From assembly GCA_947253995.1 (NCBI GenBank), contig CAMYBM010000001.1:1-60000 (forward strand): 60,000 bases of DNA, in the 5' to 3' direction. Below are positions 7,972 through 16,614 of this stretch, piece after piece; position 1 is the stretch's first letter, and every line of letters starts with the position of its first letter. The stretch is from an uncultured Candidatus Saccharibacteria bacterium. Its GTDB lineage: Bacteria > Patescibacteriota > Saccharimonadia > Saccharimonadales > Saccharimonadaceae. The position numbers and the translations under genes were made by a program. Below the pieces are notes generated by a model. The model ran no database searches and was not told the origin of the DNA. It saw nothing but the letters and a program-made list of their open reading frames with translations.

Positions 7972-8963
7972 TGTTGTTAACAGTTAAGAATTTTCGTTCA
8001 CACGACAGCTGTACGGTTGAATTTACCGATGGTATGAATATTATTACCGGTATTAATGGCAGTGGAAAAACTAGCCTAATTGAAGCCATTTATATTGCAC
8101 TTCTAGGAAAAAGCTGGCGATCAAACTTCGACGAAATCACAAAGAAGGATGGATTGGGCGATTGGTGGCGTATTGATCTTAACCTTAATAACGATACGCG
8201 TATTGTAAAATACAAAAAAGGCAGCAAAGAGTTTATCATTAATGATAAAATTTATCGACGCTTCCCAACGAGTCAGCGTTTGCCAGTAATTTTATTTGAA
8301 CCCAATGATATGCAGCTACTATACGGATCGCCTGCTCGGCGGCGTGACTTTTTTGATCGTATAATTGGGATTATTTACCCGGATCATCAATCTAATGTGA
8401 ATAAATTTACAAGAGTGTTAAGGCAACGTAATAATTTATTAAAGCAGGAATACTATAGCTTAGACGAACTGGTAGTATGGAATAAACAAATGGTGGATCT
8501 ATCGCGCAAAATATCGCTTCAGCGTAAATGTTTAATTGAAAAAATCAATCAAACATTGCAGCAAGAATACGAAATGATTGCTAAACAAGAAGATAGTATC
8601 AAGCTACGTTTTGTGCCGGGAGTTCCGTCAGGGTTAGATCTCGATTATGCCCTACAGCAAGACCCAGGCAATACGCATATTGGCGCGCAAAAAGATGATA
8701 TTGCGTTTATTTTTAACGGAAAATTTGCCAAGACGGCAGCATCGCGTGGCGAAAATAGAACTATTCTATTTGCTTTATTGGCTGTAATTAGCAAACTAGT
8801 ACGCTCAATTTACGGCTACGCTGTCATTTTACTTGATGATATAGATTCTGAGCTTGACGAAGTACACCGACAAAATCTATACGCAACGCCAGTATTCCAG
8901 GAGCATACGATTGCTACTACTTTAGCGTACAGCGGAGATAAGTGTAATATTATTAAGCTTTAG
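7971..8963 (+). CDS. recF: DNA replication and repair protein RecF
   Basis: SMC-like ATPase (330 aa, slightly short for RecF) that helps load RecA at gapped DNA with RecO/RecR. Walker A GINGSGKTSLIEAIY is at about residues 27-41. The family region GAQKDDIAF and the ABC signature-like SRGENRTILFALLAV are near residues 240-265, and Walker B VILLDDIDSELDE is near 285. RecF is expected directly after dnaN. The stop overlaps the convergent ABC permease stop by four bases (TTAG). Confidence 0.94.
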   Translation: MLLTVKNFRSHDSCTVEFTDGMNIITGINGSGKTSLIEAIYIALLGKSWRSNFDEITKKDGLGDWWRIDLNLNNDTRIVKYKKGSKEFIINDKIYRRFPTSQRLPVILFEPNDMQLLYGSPARRRDFFDRIIGIIYPDHQSNVNKFTRVLRQRNNLLKQEYYSLDELVVWNKQMVDLSRKISLQRKCLIEKINQTLQQEYEMIAKQEDSIKLRFVPGVPSGLDLDYALQQDPGNTHIGAQKDDIAFIFNGKFAKTAASRGENRTILFALLAVISKLVRSIYGYAVILLDDIDSELDEVHRQNLYATPVFQEHTIATTLAYSGDKCNIIKL

Positions 8964-10144
8964 TCGGCGCGATTCAATGACGCTACGACATCGTAATGTG
9001 ATGCTACCCACGCTGGATATAATCCAAGTATAATACCAGCGACTAATGGGATGCCGAGACCAAGTATGATGGCATTTAGACTAAAGATAAGGCTAATTGA
9101 TAGATAGTTGGACAAAACGAGTGTTGCCACGTAAGCCAAAATAACACCAATCACTCCACCGTATAATGTAATGGCACCGGACTCGACTAGGAATTGTAGA
9201 ATGATATCGCGATTAGTTGCGCCGACAGCCCGTCGGATGGCAATCTCACTGCGACGTTCAATAACGTTAACGAGCATGATACTAACAACGCTAATGCTAC
9301 TTAGTAGGATGACGATAACTGCAACAATCAATACGACTGTTTGTGCCCAATTAATTAATTGTTGTAAGTGCGTTAATATTTGGCTTAATTTGACTATACG
9401 ATATGTTTCACTATCTGCGTGCGAAGCGGACAAGGTAGCATTGATTGCATCTATCGCAGAGTTGTCTTTAATTTCTACAAGCATTTGATTGATGCGTGGT
9501 ATATTAAACAAATTTTGACCACGATCTAAGTTCAAAAAAGCTGCCTGATCGATGTTGTACCCTAATAATGAAATAGGTTCGCCAACTTTATCTAATATAC
9601 CAACAACTGTAAAGTTAGTACCATTTATATTGACGATTTGGTTGCGCGATTGTGTAGTACCAAGTAAACGTTGTGCTAAGCTAAAGCCTAAAACTACCAA
9701 GTTCTTAGTGGAATCACCTGCTTCTAGCCAGTTTCCACTTGCTAGTTTGAACTTTAATTGACTAGTGAAGTCGGTATTGGTTGATACTACTGGCGTACCG
9801 TCAGCATTGTGATCCTCGGAGCGCAAAGTACTATAAGTAATTAATGATGCACTAGCGCGATTAACTGTGCCGAGCTGACGGATAGTATTGAAATCTTGAT
9901 TGTTTAGGCTAGGTGTAGTAACTTGCGGTAAGTTGAATTGATTGTTAGTTTGTCCGCCTGAAATAATTAAGCCGGTAGATTTTATCCGGTTAGCTTGCCG
10001 CCATATACTGGCACTTAAGGAATCACCAATAATAATACTTAAAGCGATTAAAAATGCCGCGATAACTACACCTAACACAATCATTGTGTTACGTAAGCGA
10101 TGACGACGAATATTTTCACGCGCAAGTCTAATGGCTAAAAACAT
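8960..10144 (-). CDS. MacB/FtsX-type ABC transporter permease
   Basis: Membrane subunit (394 aa) of a type VII ABC transporter. It has one N-terminal transmembrane helix (about residues 20-42, after the amphipathic LARENIRRHRLRNTMIVLG). A large extracytoplasmic MacB-PCD-like domain follows (about 45-265), then three C-terminal helices of the FtsX domain (about 270-295, 320-345 and 355-380). The conserved IERRSEIAIRRAVGATNRDI loop sits between them. Such transporters move lipopeptides or peptides, or transmit mechanical force, rather than import solutes. It is co-transcribed with the ATPase gene one base upstream. Substrate unknown. Confidence 0.9.
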   Translation of the reverse strand: MFLAIRLARENIRRHRLRNTMIVLGVVIAAFLIALSIIIGDSLSASIWRQANRIKSTGLIISGGQTNNQFNLPQVTTPSLNNQDFNTIRQLGTVNRASASLITYSTLRSEDHNADGTPVVSTNTDFTSQLKFKLASGNWLEAGDSTKNLVVLGFSLAQRLLGTTQSRNQIVNINGTNFTVVGILDKVGEPISLLGYNIDQAAFLNLDRGQNLFNIPRINQMLVEIKDNSAIDAINATLSASHADSETYRIVKLSQILTHLQQLINWAQTVVLIVAVIVILLSSISVVSIMLVNVIERRSEIAIRRAVGATNRDIILQFLVESGAITLYGGVIGVILAYVATLVLSNYLSISLIFSLNAIILGLGIPLVAGIILGLYPAWVASHYDVVASLNRAD

Positions 10145-10145
10145 T

Positions 10146-10949
10146 TTATTTACCCTTCCGTTTATGTAAACGATATTTACGCGGTTTCGCTTGATTTTTT
10201 ATCAGTGTACGTCTAGTTGTCTTAAATGCTGTTGTTGTAGTTAGCTCTTCGTCGCGATCGATTTTACCATCATGCATATAAATTACTCGACTAGCATATT
10301 TGAGCAGATCCGGATTGTGCGTCACCATTAGGATAGTATTACCAGCACTATGTAATTTAGTGAATTCTTGCATGATTAAGTTGCTGTTAGTAGTATCAAG
10401 ATTACCGGTCGGCTCATCGGCTAATATAATCTTTGGGCTATTAATTAATGCCCGAGCGATAGCAACGCGTTGCATTTGTCCACCGGATAGCTGATATGGT
10501 TTGTAATATTCACGCAGTGACAAGCCAAAAGTCTTTAGCAAAGCGCTAGCTCGTTCAAGGTTTTTGTAACCTATGCCGCGCCGATAGCTGAGTGGCATAG
10601 CAACGTTGTCGATTACGGTTAAATTAGGGATAAGATTAAATCCTTGAAAAATAAAACCAATATCGCGGTTCCGAATCTTAGCTTTACGTCCATCGCTAAA
10701 GCGACTAGCTTTACGCCCATTAAACAGGTACTCGCCGCTGTCGGCAGTCTCAAGTAATCCGATGTGGTTTAGTAAAGTAGTTTTACCACAGCCAGAAGGC
10801 CCCATGATCGCAACGAACTCACCTTGATAAATTGATAAATTAACGCGATTAAGCGCATAAGTAGCTTGGTCGTCAATGCCAAAAATTTTCGTAAGATCGC
10901 GCAATACGATCAAGGGCTTAATACCCTTATTTACCTCTGCCTGCATCAT
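10146..10949 (-). CDS. MacB/LolD-type ABC transporter ATP-binding protein
   Basis: ATPase (267 aa) paired with the FtsX-type permease that follows. Walker A GPSGCGKTTLLNHIG is at about residues 50-64, the signature YQLSGGQMQRVAIARAL near 157, Walker B IILADEPTGNLD near 180, and the H-loop MVTHNPDLLKYA near 215. A basic extension of about 35 residues (rich in K and R) follows the ATPase core and is unusual for LolD/MacB. The first two codons are ATG ATG. A TATGAT box ends four bases before the first and seven before the second, so 10946 may be the true start. Confidence 0.9.
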   Translation of the reverse strand: MMQAEVNKGIKPLIVLRDLTKIFGIDDQATYALNRVNLSIYQGEFVAIMGPSGCGKTTLLNHIGLLETADSGEYLFNGRKASRFSDGRKAKIRNRDIGFIFQGFNLIPNLTVIDNVAMPLSYRRGIGYKNLERASALLKTFGLSLREYYKPYQLSGGQMQRVAIARALINSPKIILADEPTGNLDTTNSNLIMQEFTKLHSAGNTILMVTHNPDLLKYASRVIYMHDGKIDRDEELTTTTAFKTTRRTLIKNQAKPRKYRLHKRKGK

Positions 10950-11000
10950 TTATATCATATCGCATTTAGCGGGAATATGGCAAGTTATGTAAATTGTATA

Positions 11001-11009
11001 TGCTATAAT
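11001..11009 (+). promoter_or_regulatory. Extended -10 (TGCTATAAT) of the prgI-virB4 operon
   Basis: A perfect extended -10 box whose predicted transcription start is within about three bases of the ATG at 11019. No Shine-Dalgarno is present. It is the only visible promoter for the PrgI / VirB4 cassette. Confidence 0.6.
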
Positions 11010-11018
11010 ATAAAATAT

Positions 11019-11954
11019 ATGGCGCAGTATAAAGTACCGCAGGATGTCGAAGCGGACGATAAGTTGATTGGCCCATTTAGCTTTCGGCAGTTTTGTTATC
11101 TATTAATTGCGTTTGCCGCTGGCGGTATAGCTTTTGTGTTAGGTAAAATTGCGATACCATTAGCAATTATACCCTTGCCGGTTATTGTATTATTTTTCTC
11201 CATTGCACTGCCCTTGAGGAAAGATCAACCAACTGAGATCTATCTCGCAGCAATGGTACGATATTATTTAGTTAACGCTAAGCACCGTATTTGGGTTGCA
11301 GATGGCGAAGAAACAAATGTAATCATTGGCGTGCCAGTAGCGGAAGATAGTATTAACTCTAAAGATATAAAAGCGGACGAAGTGTCGCGCCGCTTATCGT
11401 TCTTAGCAAATATAACAGATACACAAGGTTGGTCTTCGCGAGGCGTTGACGCGCCAATCAATAATAACCTAAACGATGATTTTATCGCTTCAACTCAAAA
11501 CATTACCGATGTAATGGACGCTAACGCTTCAAGGATGGATAATCTTCTGGATAAATCATCACAAAAGCAACGCACCCAAGTTATTCAGCGGATGCAGAGT
11601 ATTCAAACGACTAATGCACCAACACCTACTTCACAATTGTTTCAGCCGATTTCGTCGTCGGCACCGAAGTTAGCACCAAAGTCGGCACCATTAATTAACC
11701 CAAATAAGTTACCTAATTACAATTATCAGCCAGTAGTAAATAATAGTCGACAAACGCCTGCTGCGCCACCAATCAGTAGATCGGTGTCGCCTGCACCAAC
11801 AAGTCAGCTAGTGGCACAACAACCGATTGTAGCAAAGAGAGAACCAGTGCCAACCAAGGAAGTGTTACCATCTGATAGTAAACCTGATATAATAAAACCA
11901 GTAAAGCCGGTTACCAACGATACCGGCAGTGTTATAGACATTGAATTACATTAA
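11019..11954 (+). CDS. PrgI-family T4SS membrane protein with long disordered tail
   Basis: Small T4SS component (311 aa). The N-terminus MAQYKVPQDVEADDKLIGPF followed by two hydrophobic helices (about residues 25-45 and 48-70) matches the PrgI family. PrgI proteins sit just upstream of VirB4-like ATPases in Gram-positive conjugation systems and may play a VirB3-like role. After about residue 150 the chain is rich in P, S, Q, N and T and probably unstructured, much longer than in plain PrgI (about 110-120 aa). The start is the ATG right after the -10 box; a longer open frame upstream (to 10866) overlaps the divergent ABC gene and is not credible. Confidence 0.8.
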   Translation: MAQYKVPQDVEADDKLIGPFSFRQFCYLLIAFAAGGIAFVLGKIAIPLAIIPLPVIVLFFSIALPLRKDQPTEIYLAAMVRYYLVNAKHRIWVADGEETNVIIGVPVAEDSINSKDIKADEVSRRLSFLANITDTQGWSSRGVDAPINNNLNDDFIASTQNITDVMDANASRMDNLLDKSSQKQRTQVIQRMQSIQTTNAPTPTSQLFQPISSSAPKLAPKSAPLINPNKLPNYNYQPVVNNSRQTPAAPPISRSVSPAPTSQLVAQQPIVAKREPVPTKEVLPSDSKPDIIKPVKPVTNDTGSVIDIELH

Positions 11955-11968
11955 GGTGGGCGCGATAA

Positions 11969-12745
11969 ATGAAAGTAGCAGATAAAAAATCAGCCGAAGG
12001 TAAAGCTGTTAAGAACCCGAATTCAACACAGAACTCACTGCGCTTTGCTGAGTTACGGGATAATCTAGCCATCATGACAGATGGATCATTTCGTGCAGTC
12101 ATCGCTGCAAAGTCAATTAACTTCGATTTAATGAGTGCTCGTGAACGTGAGAGTGTTGAGATTAATTACCAAGATTTTATTAATTCATTAAACTTCCCTA
12201 TTCAAATATATGTTAAGTCTGAGAAGGTTGATATTGCTCCTTACGTCGATAAGCTTAAAGCACTGCGCACCAATCAAGAAAATATGCTACTAGGTGCTTT
12301 AATCGACGACTACATTGATTTTATTAATGCTCTATCGCGTGAGGCTAACATTATGGATAAAAGCTTTTTTGTTGTCATACCGTACACTATTGGTGAAGAG
12401 CATATGAAGATTGGTGAAACTTCTAGTCAAAAAGGTATTCTGACTTCTGTACTAAATGATACTACTGGGCGTCGCAGTCGAGTAGATGTTCCAGCTAATC
12501 GTTATAATGATGCCAAAGATATAATAAATACACGAGTTTCAACGGTAATTGACGGTTTGCGGCAGGTAGGTGTGCCGGCAGTGCGCCTACATACTAAAGA
12601 GCTGGGTGAAATGTATTATAGTATTTACAACCCAGATCAATCGCTGCGACAAACTATTGGAGATTTCAGCAACTACACATCATTGTACGTATCTAAAGGC
12701 GAAGGCTATGCGAAGCACACTAACATAGGAGATATTAATGTTTAA
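11969..12745 (+). CDS. TraC/VirB4 N-terminal-like T4SS protein
   Basis: A 258-aa soluble protein between PrgI and VirB4. It resembles the N-terminal, non-ATPase part of VirB4/TraC proteins. The reading FAELRDNLAIMTDGSFRAVI and the long mixed alpha/beta stretch before YIDFINALSREANIMDKSFFVVIPY are typical of that domain. No Walker motif is present. The gene has a ribosome site (AAGGTGG) and overlaps the following virB4 by eight bases, so equimolar production is likely. Known in the family: in many systems this domain is fused to the ATPase; here it is a separate polypeptide. The functional assignment is inferred from position and this resemblance. Confidence 0.7.
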   Translation: MKVADKKSAEGKAVKNPNSTQNSLRFAELRDNLAIMTDGSFRAVIAAKSINFDLMSARERESVEINYQDFINSLNFPIQIYVKSEKVDIAPYVDKLKALRTNQENMLLGALIDDYIDFINALSREANIMDKSFFVVIPYTIGEEHMKIGETSSQKGILTSVLNDTTGRRSRVDVPANRYNDAKDIINTRVSTVIDGLRQVGVPAVRLHTKELGEMYYSIYNPDQSLRQTIGDFSNYTSLYVSKGEGYAKHTNIGDINV

Positions 12746-14573
12746 GAAAAAAAATCAAAAGACACTCTACGCTGAACAAAAAGAGCGCGAGGCGCTTGAA
12801 GTCGCTGATATTTATCATAAGGGCGTGATAACTATGCGCGATTTAGTTGCGCCTGCGAGTTTGGAGTTTAATAGTAGTTATTTTCGTCTAGGCACGAGAT
12901 TCTGTCGCACTATTTACGTTTACGGTTATCCGCGTGTATTGTACACCGGCTGGTTATCAGGCATTGTCAACCTTGATGAGGTGATTGATATATCAATGTT
13001 TATTTACCCAGTTGATTCGCAAGTCGTAATGAATAACTTGCGTCGTAAGGTGACGCAGCTTGAGGCAGCTTTAGAGGTAAACGCCGAGCACGGTAAAGTA
13101 CGCGATCCTGCACTTGAGTCGGCCTACCAGGATGCGGAAGAATTGCGTGATAAATTGCAGCTAGGCGCTGAAAAGTTTTTCCGTCTGGGTTTATATTTAA
13201 CGATATCGTCAAACGACTTAGAAGATCTTAATAATGTAACCCGCAAAGTAGAAACTGCCCTTGGTCAGCAAATGGTATTAACTAAAGTTGCTTCAGCTCA
13301 GCAAGAACAAGGCATGAATTCAGTTATACCACAATTTAGCGATGAGTTGAAAATTCGACGCAACATGGACACTGGCGCATTATCTACTACTTTTCCGTTC
13401 ACTTCATCTGATTTAACGCAAGATGACGGTATTTTGTATGGTATTAATTTACACAATTACAGTTTGATTATCTTTAATCGGTATTTGCTTGAGAATGCCA
13501 ATATGGTTGTATTTGCTAAATCGGGTGCCGGAAAATCATTTACAGTTAAGCTTGAAGCTCTGCGTTCAATGATGATAGGTGTTGATGTTATTATTATTGA
13601 CCCGGAAGATGAATATCGTAAACTTTGTGATGCCGTCGGTGGGTCGTACATTCACTTATCCTTAAATAGTGATACGCGAATTAACCCGTTTGATCTACCG
13701 CACACTGTCGATACTGACCAAGGGGATGATAATGCGGACATTCTGCGATCTAACTTAATTACATTGCACGGTCTTTTGCGCCAAATGTTAGGTACATCGC
13801 ACGTAGCATCGAATGGTACGACGGTTAATACTTTAACCCCGAATGAAGAGGCCGATTTGGATCAAGCGCTAATTGATACTTATGCTCGCGTTGGCATTAC
13901 CTCTGACCCATTGACCCACAACTCTACTCCACCAGTGATGGCTGATTTGTATGACACTTTAGCACATATGGGTGGATCGGGACCAGACCTAGCGCAGCGT
14001 CTACGCCAGTATACGACTGGTACCTTTGCAGGTATTTTTTCACACCAATCTAATGTGGAAATTAACAATCACATGGTAGTATTTAATATCCGCGACCTAG
14101 AGGATGAGTTACGTCCGGTAGCAATGTATATTGTACTTAATCATATTTGGAACAAAGTTCGTGCCGATAAGGATCACAAGCGAATGTTGATTGTTGATGA
14201 GGCTTGGCAGCTAATGAAGTACCCTGATAGTGCTAACTTTTTGTTTAGTCTGGCTAAGCGCGCTCGTAAGTATTATCTAGGACTTACCACAATTACACAG
14301 GATGTTGAAGACTTTATTTCGTCTCCTATGGGTCGTGCGATTGTAGCTAACTCATCCATTCAGTTACTACTCAAACAGTCACCTTCGTCAGTCGATATGC
14401 TTGGTCAAGTGTTTAAACTAACCGAAGAGGAATTAAAACGTCTTTCTAGTTTTCCAGTAGGACAAGGATTATTCTTTGCCGGATCTAACCATGTTTTAAT
14501 TCAGATTATTGCATCAGATACAGAGCAGTCGCTGATTACAACTAATCCAAATCAACTCGCTAAACAAAAATGA
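12738..14573 (+). CDS. VirB4-family T4SS ATPase
   Basis: Energising ATPase of the type IV secretion system (611 aa), acting at the cytoplasmic face with VirB3/PrgI and VirB6 proteins. Walker A VFAKSGAGKSFTVK is near residue 259 and is followed by IIIDPEDEYRKL. Walker B MLIVDEAWQLMK is near 482, and GLTTITQDVEDF is the downstream motif typical of VirB4/TraC. The N-terminal region is shorter than in full-length VirB4 because part of it is encoded by the preceding gene. The stop overlaps the start of the next gene in ATGA. Confidence 0.9.
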   Translation: MFKKKNQKTLYAEQKEREALEVADIYHKGVITMRDLVAPASLEFNSSYFRLGTRFCRTIYVYGYPRVLYTGWLSGIVNLDEVIDISMFIYPVDSQVVMNNLRRKVTQLEAALEVNAEHGKVRDPALESAYQDAEELRDKLQLGAEKFFRLGLYLTISSNDLEDLNNVTRKVETALGQQMVLTKVASAQQEQGMNSVIPQFSDELKIRRNMDTGALSTTFPFTSSDLTQDDGILYGINLHNYSLIIFNRYLLENANMVVFAKSGAGKSFTVKLEALRSMMIGVDVIIIDPEDEYRKLCDAVGGSYIHLSLNSDTRINPFDLPHTVDTDQGDDNADILRSNLITLHGLLRQMLGTSHVASNGTTVNTLTPNEEADLDQALIDTYARVGITSDPLTHNSTPPVMADLYDTLAHMGGSGPDLAQRLRQYTTGTFAGIFSHQSNVEINNHMVVFNIRDLEDELRPVAMYIVLNHIWNKVRADKDHKRMLIVDEAWQLMKYPDSANFLFSLAKRARKYYLGLTTITQDVEDFISSPMGRAIVANSSIQLLLKQSPSSVDMLGQVFKLTEEELKRLSSFPVGQGLFFAGSNHVLIQIIASDTEQSLITTNPNQLAKQK

Positions 14574-15499
14574 AACCATATCAACGTCTTGTAGTAGTTT
14601 TTTCGCCAAATTCCACTAGAGCCAAAATATACAATAAGCTGCGGCCAAATATCACAGATTATTCTTTAACGTTGGATGTTGGCATTACTGAGATTAGATT
14701 AAAGAATACGCCATATTTTGAAGCACGTAAAACAATTGCAGATAGTTTGGTTGACGGTGATCTTGTAGTAGCTTGTGGTGGAGATGGTACAGCTCAAGTT
14801 ACGTTTGATGCGATTTACTGTTCTGGCACCAAGGCTACTTTTGCAGTTATTCCTCTTGGTAATAGCAATGATTTGTCGCTAGCTTTGAATGGTAAGCATA
14901 CTAATCCGCACACCATCCTACGTCAGTCGGCTGCGGTGCTTCGTCCGATTAATTTATACGCTGATGGCGAACGTCAATTTTCAATTGCTAGTTATGTAAC
15001 GTTTGGTGCTACTACGGTTTTGGTTGATTACTTAAATCAAAAAGTTGGTCGTACGCGCCGCCGGATATTTAAGCGTCTTACCCCTGCTTTATCATTACCT
15101 CTTAGCAAAATGAGTGAGATATCACATAAAGTCAACAATCTAGAATTTCCTGATTTTGAACGCGATCATAATATAATGCAAGACGATTCAATCGGATTTT
15201 TTAACATTAATGCGGCACATAATGTTTTGCGCTTAAGTAAGCGTGTTATATTTGCTGAGACAGAATTTTTCTTTCACCACGCTATGACCAAAAATAAAAA
15301 TTTAGCTAAGAAGATAATTATGGCGGGACTTTGGACGATTAATTTCCCGGGTGAATTCAGTAGCCTAGAAACCCTTAATTTTAGACAGCCAGTTGAACTT
15401 ATTGCCAACGTCGCTGGTGATAATATTAATATTGGTACGACTAAAAAAATTGCCGCACTCCGGAGCGAGCGCGGCATTCAAGTTTTAACTAGCCAGTAG
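14570..15499 (+). CDS. Diacylglycerol/lipid kinase family protein
   Basis: A 309-aa protein of the DagK/YegS lipid kinase family. The catalytic glycine-rich loop VVACGGDGTAQVTFDAI is at about residues 64-80, and IPLGNSNDLSLAL, equivalent to the PxGTxNDFA motif, is near 98-110. In the family these enzymes phosphorylate diacylglycerol or related lipids at the membrane and recycle lipid head groups. The start overlaps the virB4 stop (ATGA), so it is in the operon by translational coupling, although a direct T4SS role is not known. The 3' end overlaps the convergent PGI/PMI gene by 15 bases. Confidence 0.82.
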   Translation: MKPYQRLVVVFSPNSTRAKIYNKLRPNITDYSLTLDVGITEIRLKNTPYFEARKTIADSLVDGDLVVACGGDGTAQVTFDAIYCSGTKATFAVIPLGNSNDLSLALNGKHTNPHTILRQSAAVLRPINLYADGERQFSIASYVTFGATTVLVDYLNQKVGRTRRRIFKRLTPALSLPLSKMSEISHKVNNLEFPDFERDHNIMQDDSIGFFNINAAHNVLRLSKRVIFAETEFFFHHAMTKNKNLAKKIIMAGLWTINFPGEFSSLETLNFRQPVELIANVAGDNINIGTTKKIAALRSERGIQVLTSQ

Positions 15500-16534
15500 T
15501 TGTTTTAGCTTTTCAACTAGTTTAACTGGTGTTGGATCGATATTGTTATTGATTGCGAGGTAGATACTGGAACAATCAGCCATAATTGCACCACTAAGTG
15601 TTTGTTTGAGGTAAGTGTCACCTTCTAGCCAGATGTCATGTGAATGCGGTCGCATTCCGGATAGTAGTTTTTCGCTTAGATCGAAGCGTTGATTGACTCG
15701 CGTACTATCAAGATTAGAGCGCAGACTAATTACAGCAAAAGGTTTTTCGATTGGTTGTTTGGTCCAACCAATAAATTCATTGTGATTAAATTCAGGAAAT
15801 TCATTGCACCAGATGATATTTTTGGCATTTTCATTGAATGATGTTTTCCATTTATAAGCTAAAGGATAGAACCAACTACTAGCAAATACTAATACAGTCT
15901 TGCCCATGCAGCTATCGGCTAGTTGTTTAGCACCGTTGCGTTCAAATGGCACAACTGCGGCTAATTTATTAGCATAGTTTTTGACAAATTCGGCACTGTC
16001 GGCTAGTTCTTGGTAAGCACCTTTAACAATACCGTAAGACTCGAAGATTTGCGTAATGGCGCGCAGGTGCATAAATACGCCATAGCGTGGCTGAGAAATT
16101 TTGTCTAATTTAATGTACGGTAGTTGGTCATCTTGCGCCCGTTTTAATAATTTTCCCCCACTCGTAATAATTACTATCTGAGAATGTTTCGCTATAGCAT
16201 CATCAAGTGATGATAGTGTTTCTTCGGTATTACCGCTAACGCTAAAAATGATAGAGAGTGTTTTATTATTAACATACTCCGGTACGGTATACTCACGACT
16301 GATTTCAAACGGTACATTTAGAGTGTAATCATGACGCAACCAACGATTAGCGATTAATCCAGCTAAGCATGATCCGCCCATACCGCTTAATACTATGTTA
16401 TGAATAGGGTTGTGTGATGATTTGGACTGTTGAATTTTAGCATTAAATTCGAGTTGTTTATACGATCCGAGGATAACATCAAGTGCATTCTCGGGGTCAC
16501 GGTTACTAATCAAACTTAAATTATCTAATTGCAT
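15485..16534 (-). CDS. Bifunctional phosphoglucose/phosphomannose isomerase
   Basis: A 349-aa SIS-domain enzyme interconverting glucose-6-phosphate, fructose-6-phosphate and mannose-6-phosphate. The first SIS domain carries LSGMGGSCLAGLIANRW (about residues 48-64) and FSVSGNTEETL (near 97). The second half holds EFPEFNHNEFIGW, the motif characteristic of the PGI/PMI family (near 247-259). The C-terminal region LSGAIMADCSSIYLAI is also typical. A strong ribosome site (AAAGGAGGG) precedes the ATG and TGCTATAAT lies further upstream. It may supply mannose-6-phosphate to a PMM-like phosphatase encoded at 37.4 kb. Confidence 0.9.
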   Translation of the reverse strand: MQLDNLSLISNRDPENALDVILGSYKQLEFNAKIQQSKSSHNPIHNIVLSGMGGSCLAGLIANRWLRHDYTLNVPFEISREYTVPEYVNNKTLSIIFSVSGNTEETLSSLDDAIAKHSQIVIITSGGKLLKRAQDDQLPYIKLDKISQPRYGVFMHLRAITQIFESYGIVKGAYQELADSAEFVKNYANKLAAVVPFERNGAKQLADSCMGKTVLVFASSWFYPLAYKWKTSFNENAKNIIWCNEFPEFNHNEFIGWTKQPIEKPFAVISLRSNLDSTRVNQRFDLSEKLLSGMRPHSHDIWLEGDTYLKQTLSGAIMADCSSIYLAINNNIDPTPVKLVEKLKQLLAS

Positions 16535-16537
16535 ACA

Positions 16538-16566
16538 CCCTCCTTTACTGTACTGTTATTATAGCA
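16538..16566 (-). promoter_or_regulatory. PGI/PMI promoter -10 and ribosome site
   Basis: On the minus strand the extended -10 TGCTATAAT (16566-16558) is followed by the ribosome site AAAGGAGGG (16546-16538) and the ATG at 16534. This is a conventional leadered start, in contrast to many genes in this window. Confidence 0.6.
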
Positions 16567-16570
16567 GAAT

Positions 16571-16599
16571 CCAGCCACCTAGATATACTAGATGGCTGG
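16571..16599 (-). terminator. Hairpin after groL, no clear T tract
   Basis: CCAGCCA (16571-16577) pairs with TGGCTGG (16593-16599), and an inner CTAG/CTAG extends the stem. It lies between the groL stop and the PGI/PMI promoter. The following minus-strand sequence ATTCTGC is not T-rich, so it could be a weak terminator or an mRNA 3'-end stabiliser. Confidence 0.5.
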
Positions 16600-16614
16600 A
16601 CAACCTTAATAGCA

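Noticed and set aside
10866..11018. N-terminal extension of the PrgI-like gene
   Set aside because: It runs antisense through the divergent ABC gene and lies upstream of the TGCTATAAT promoter; the PrgI match begins at 11019.
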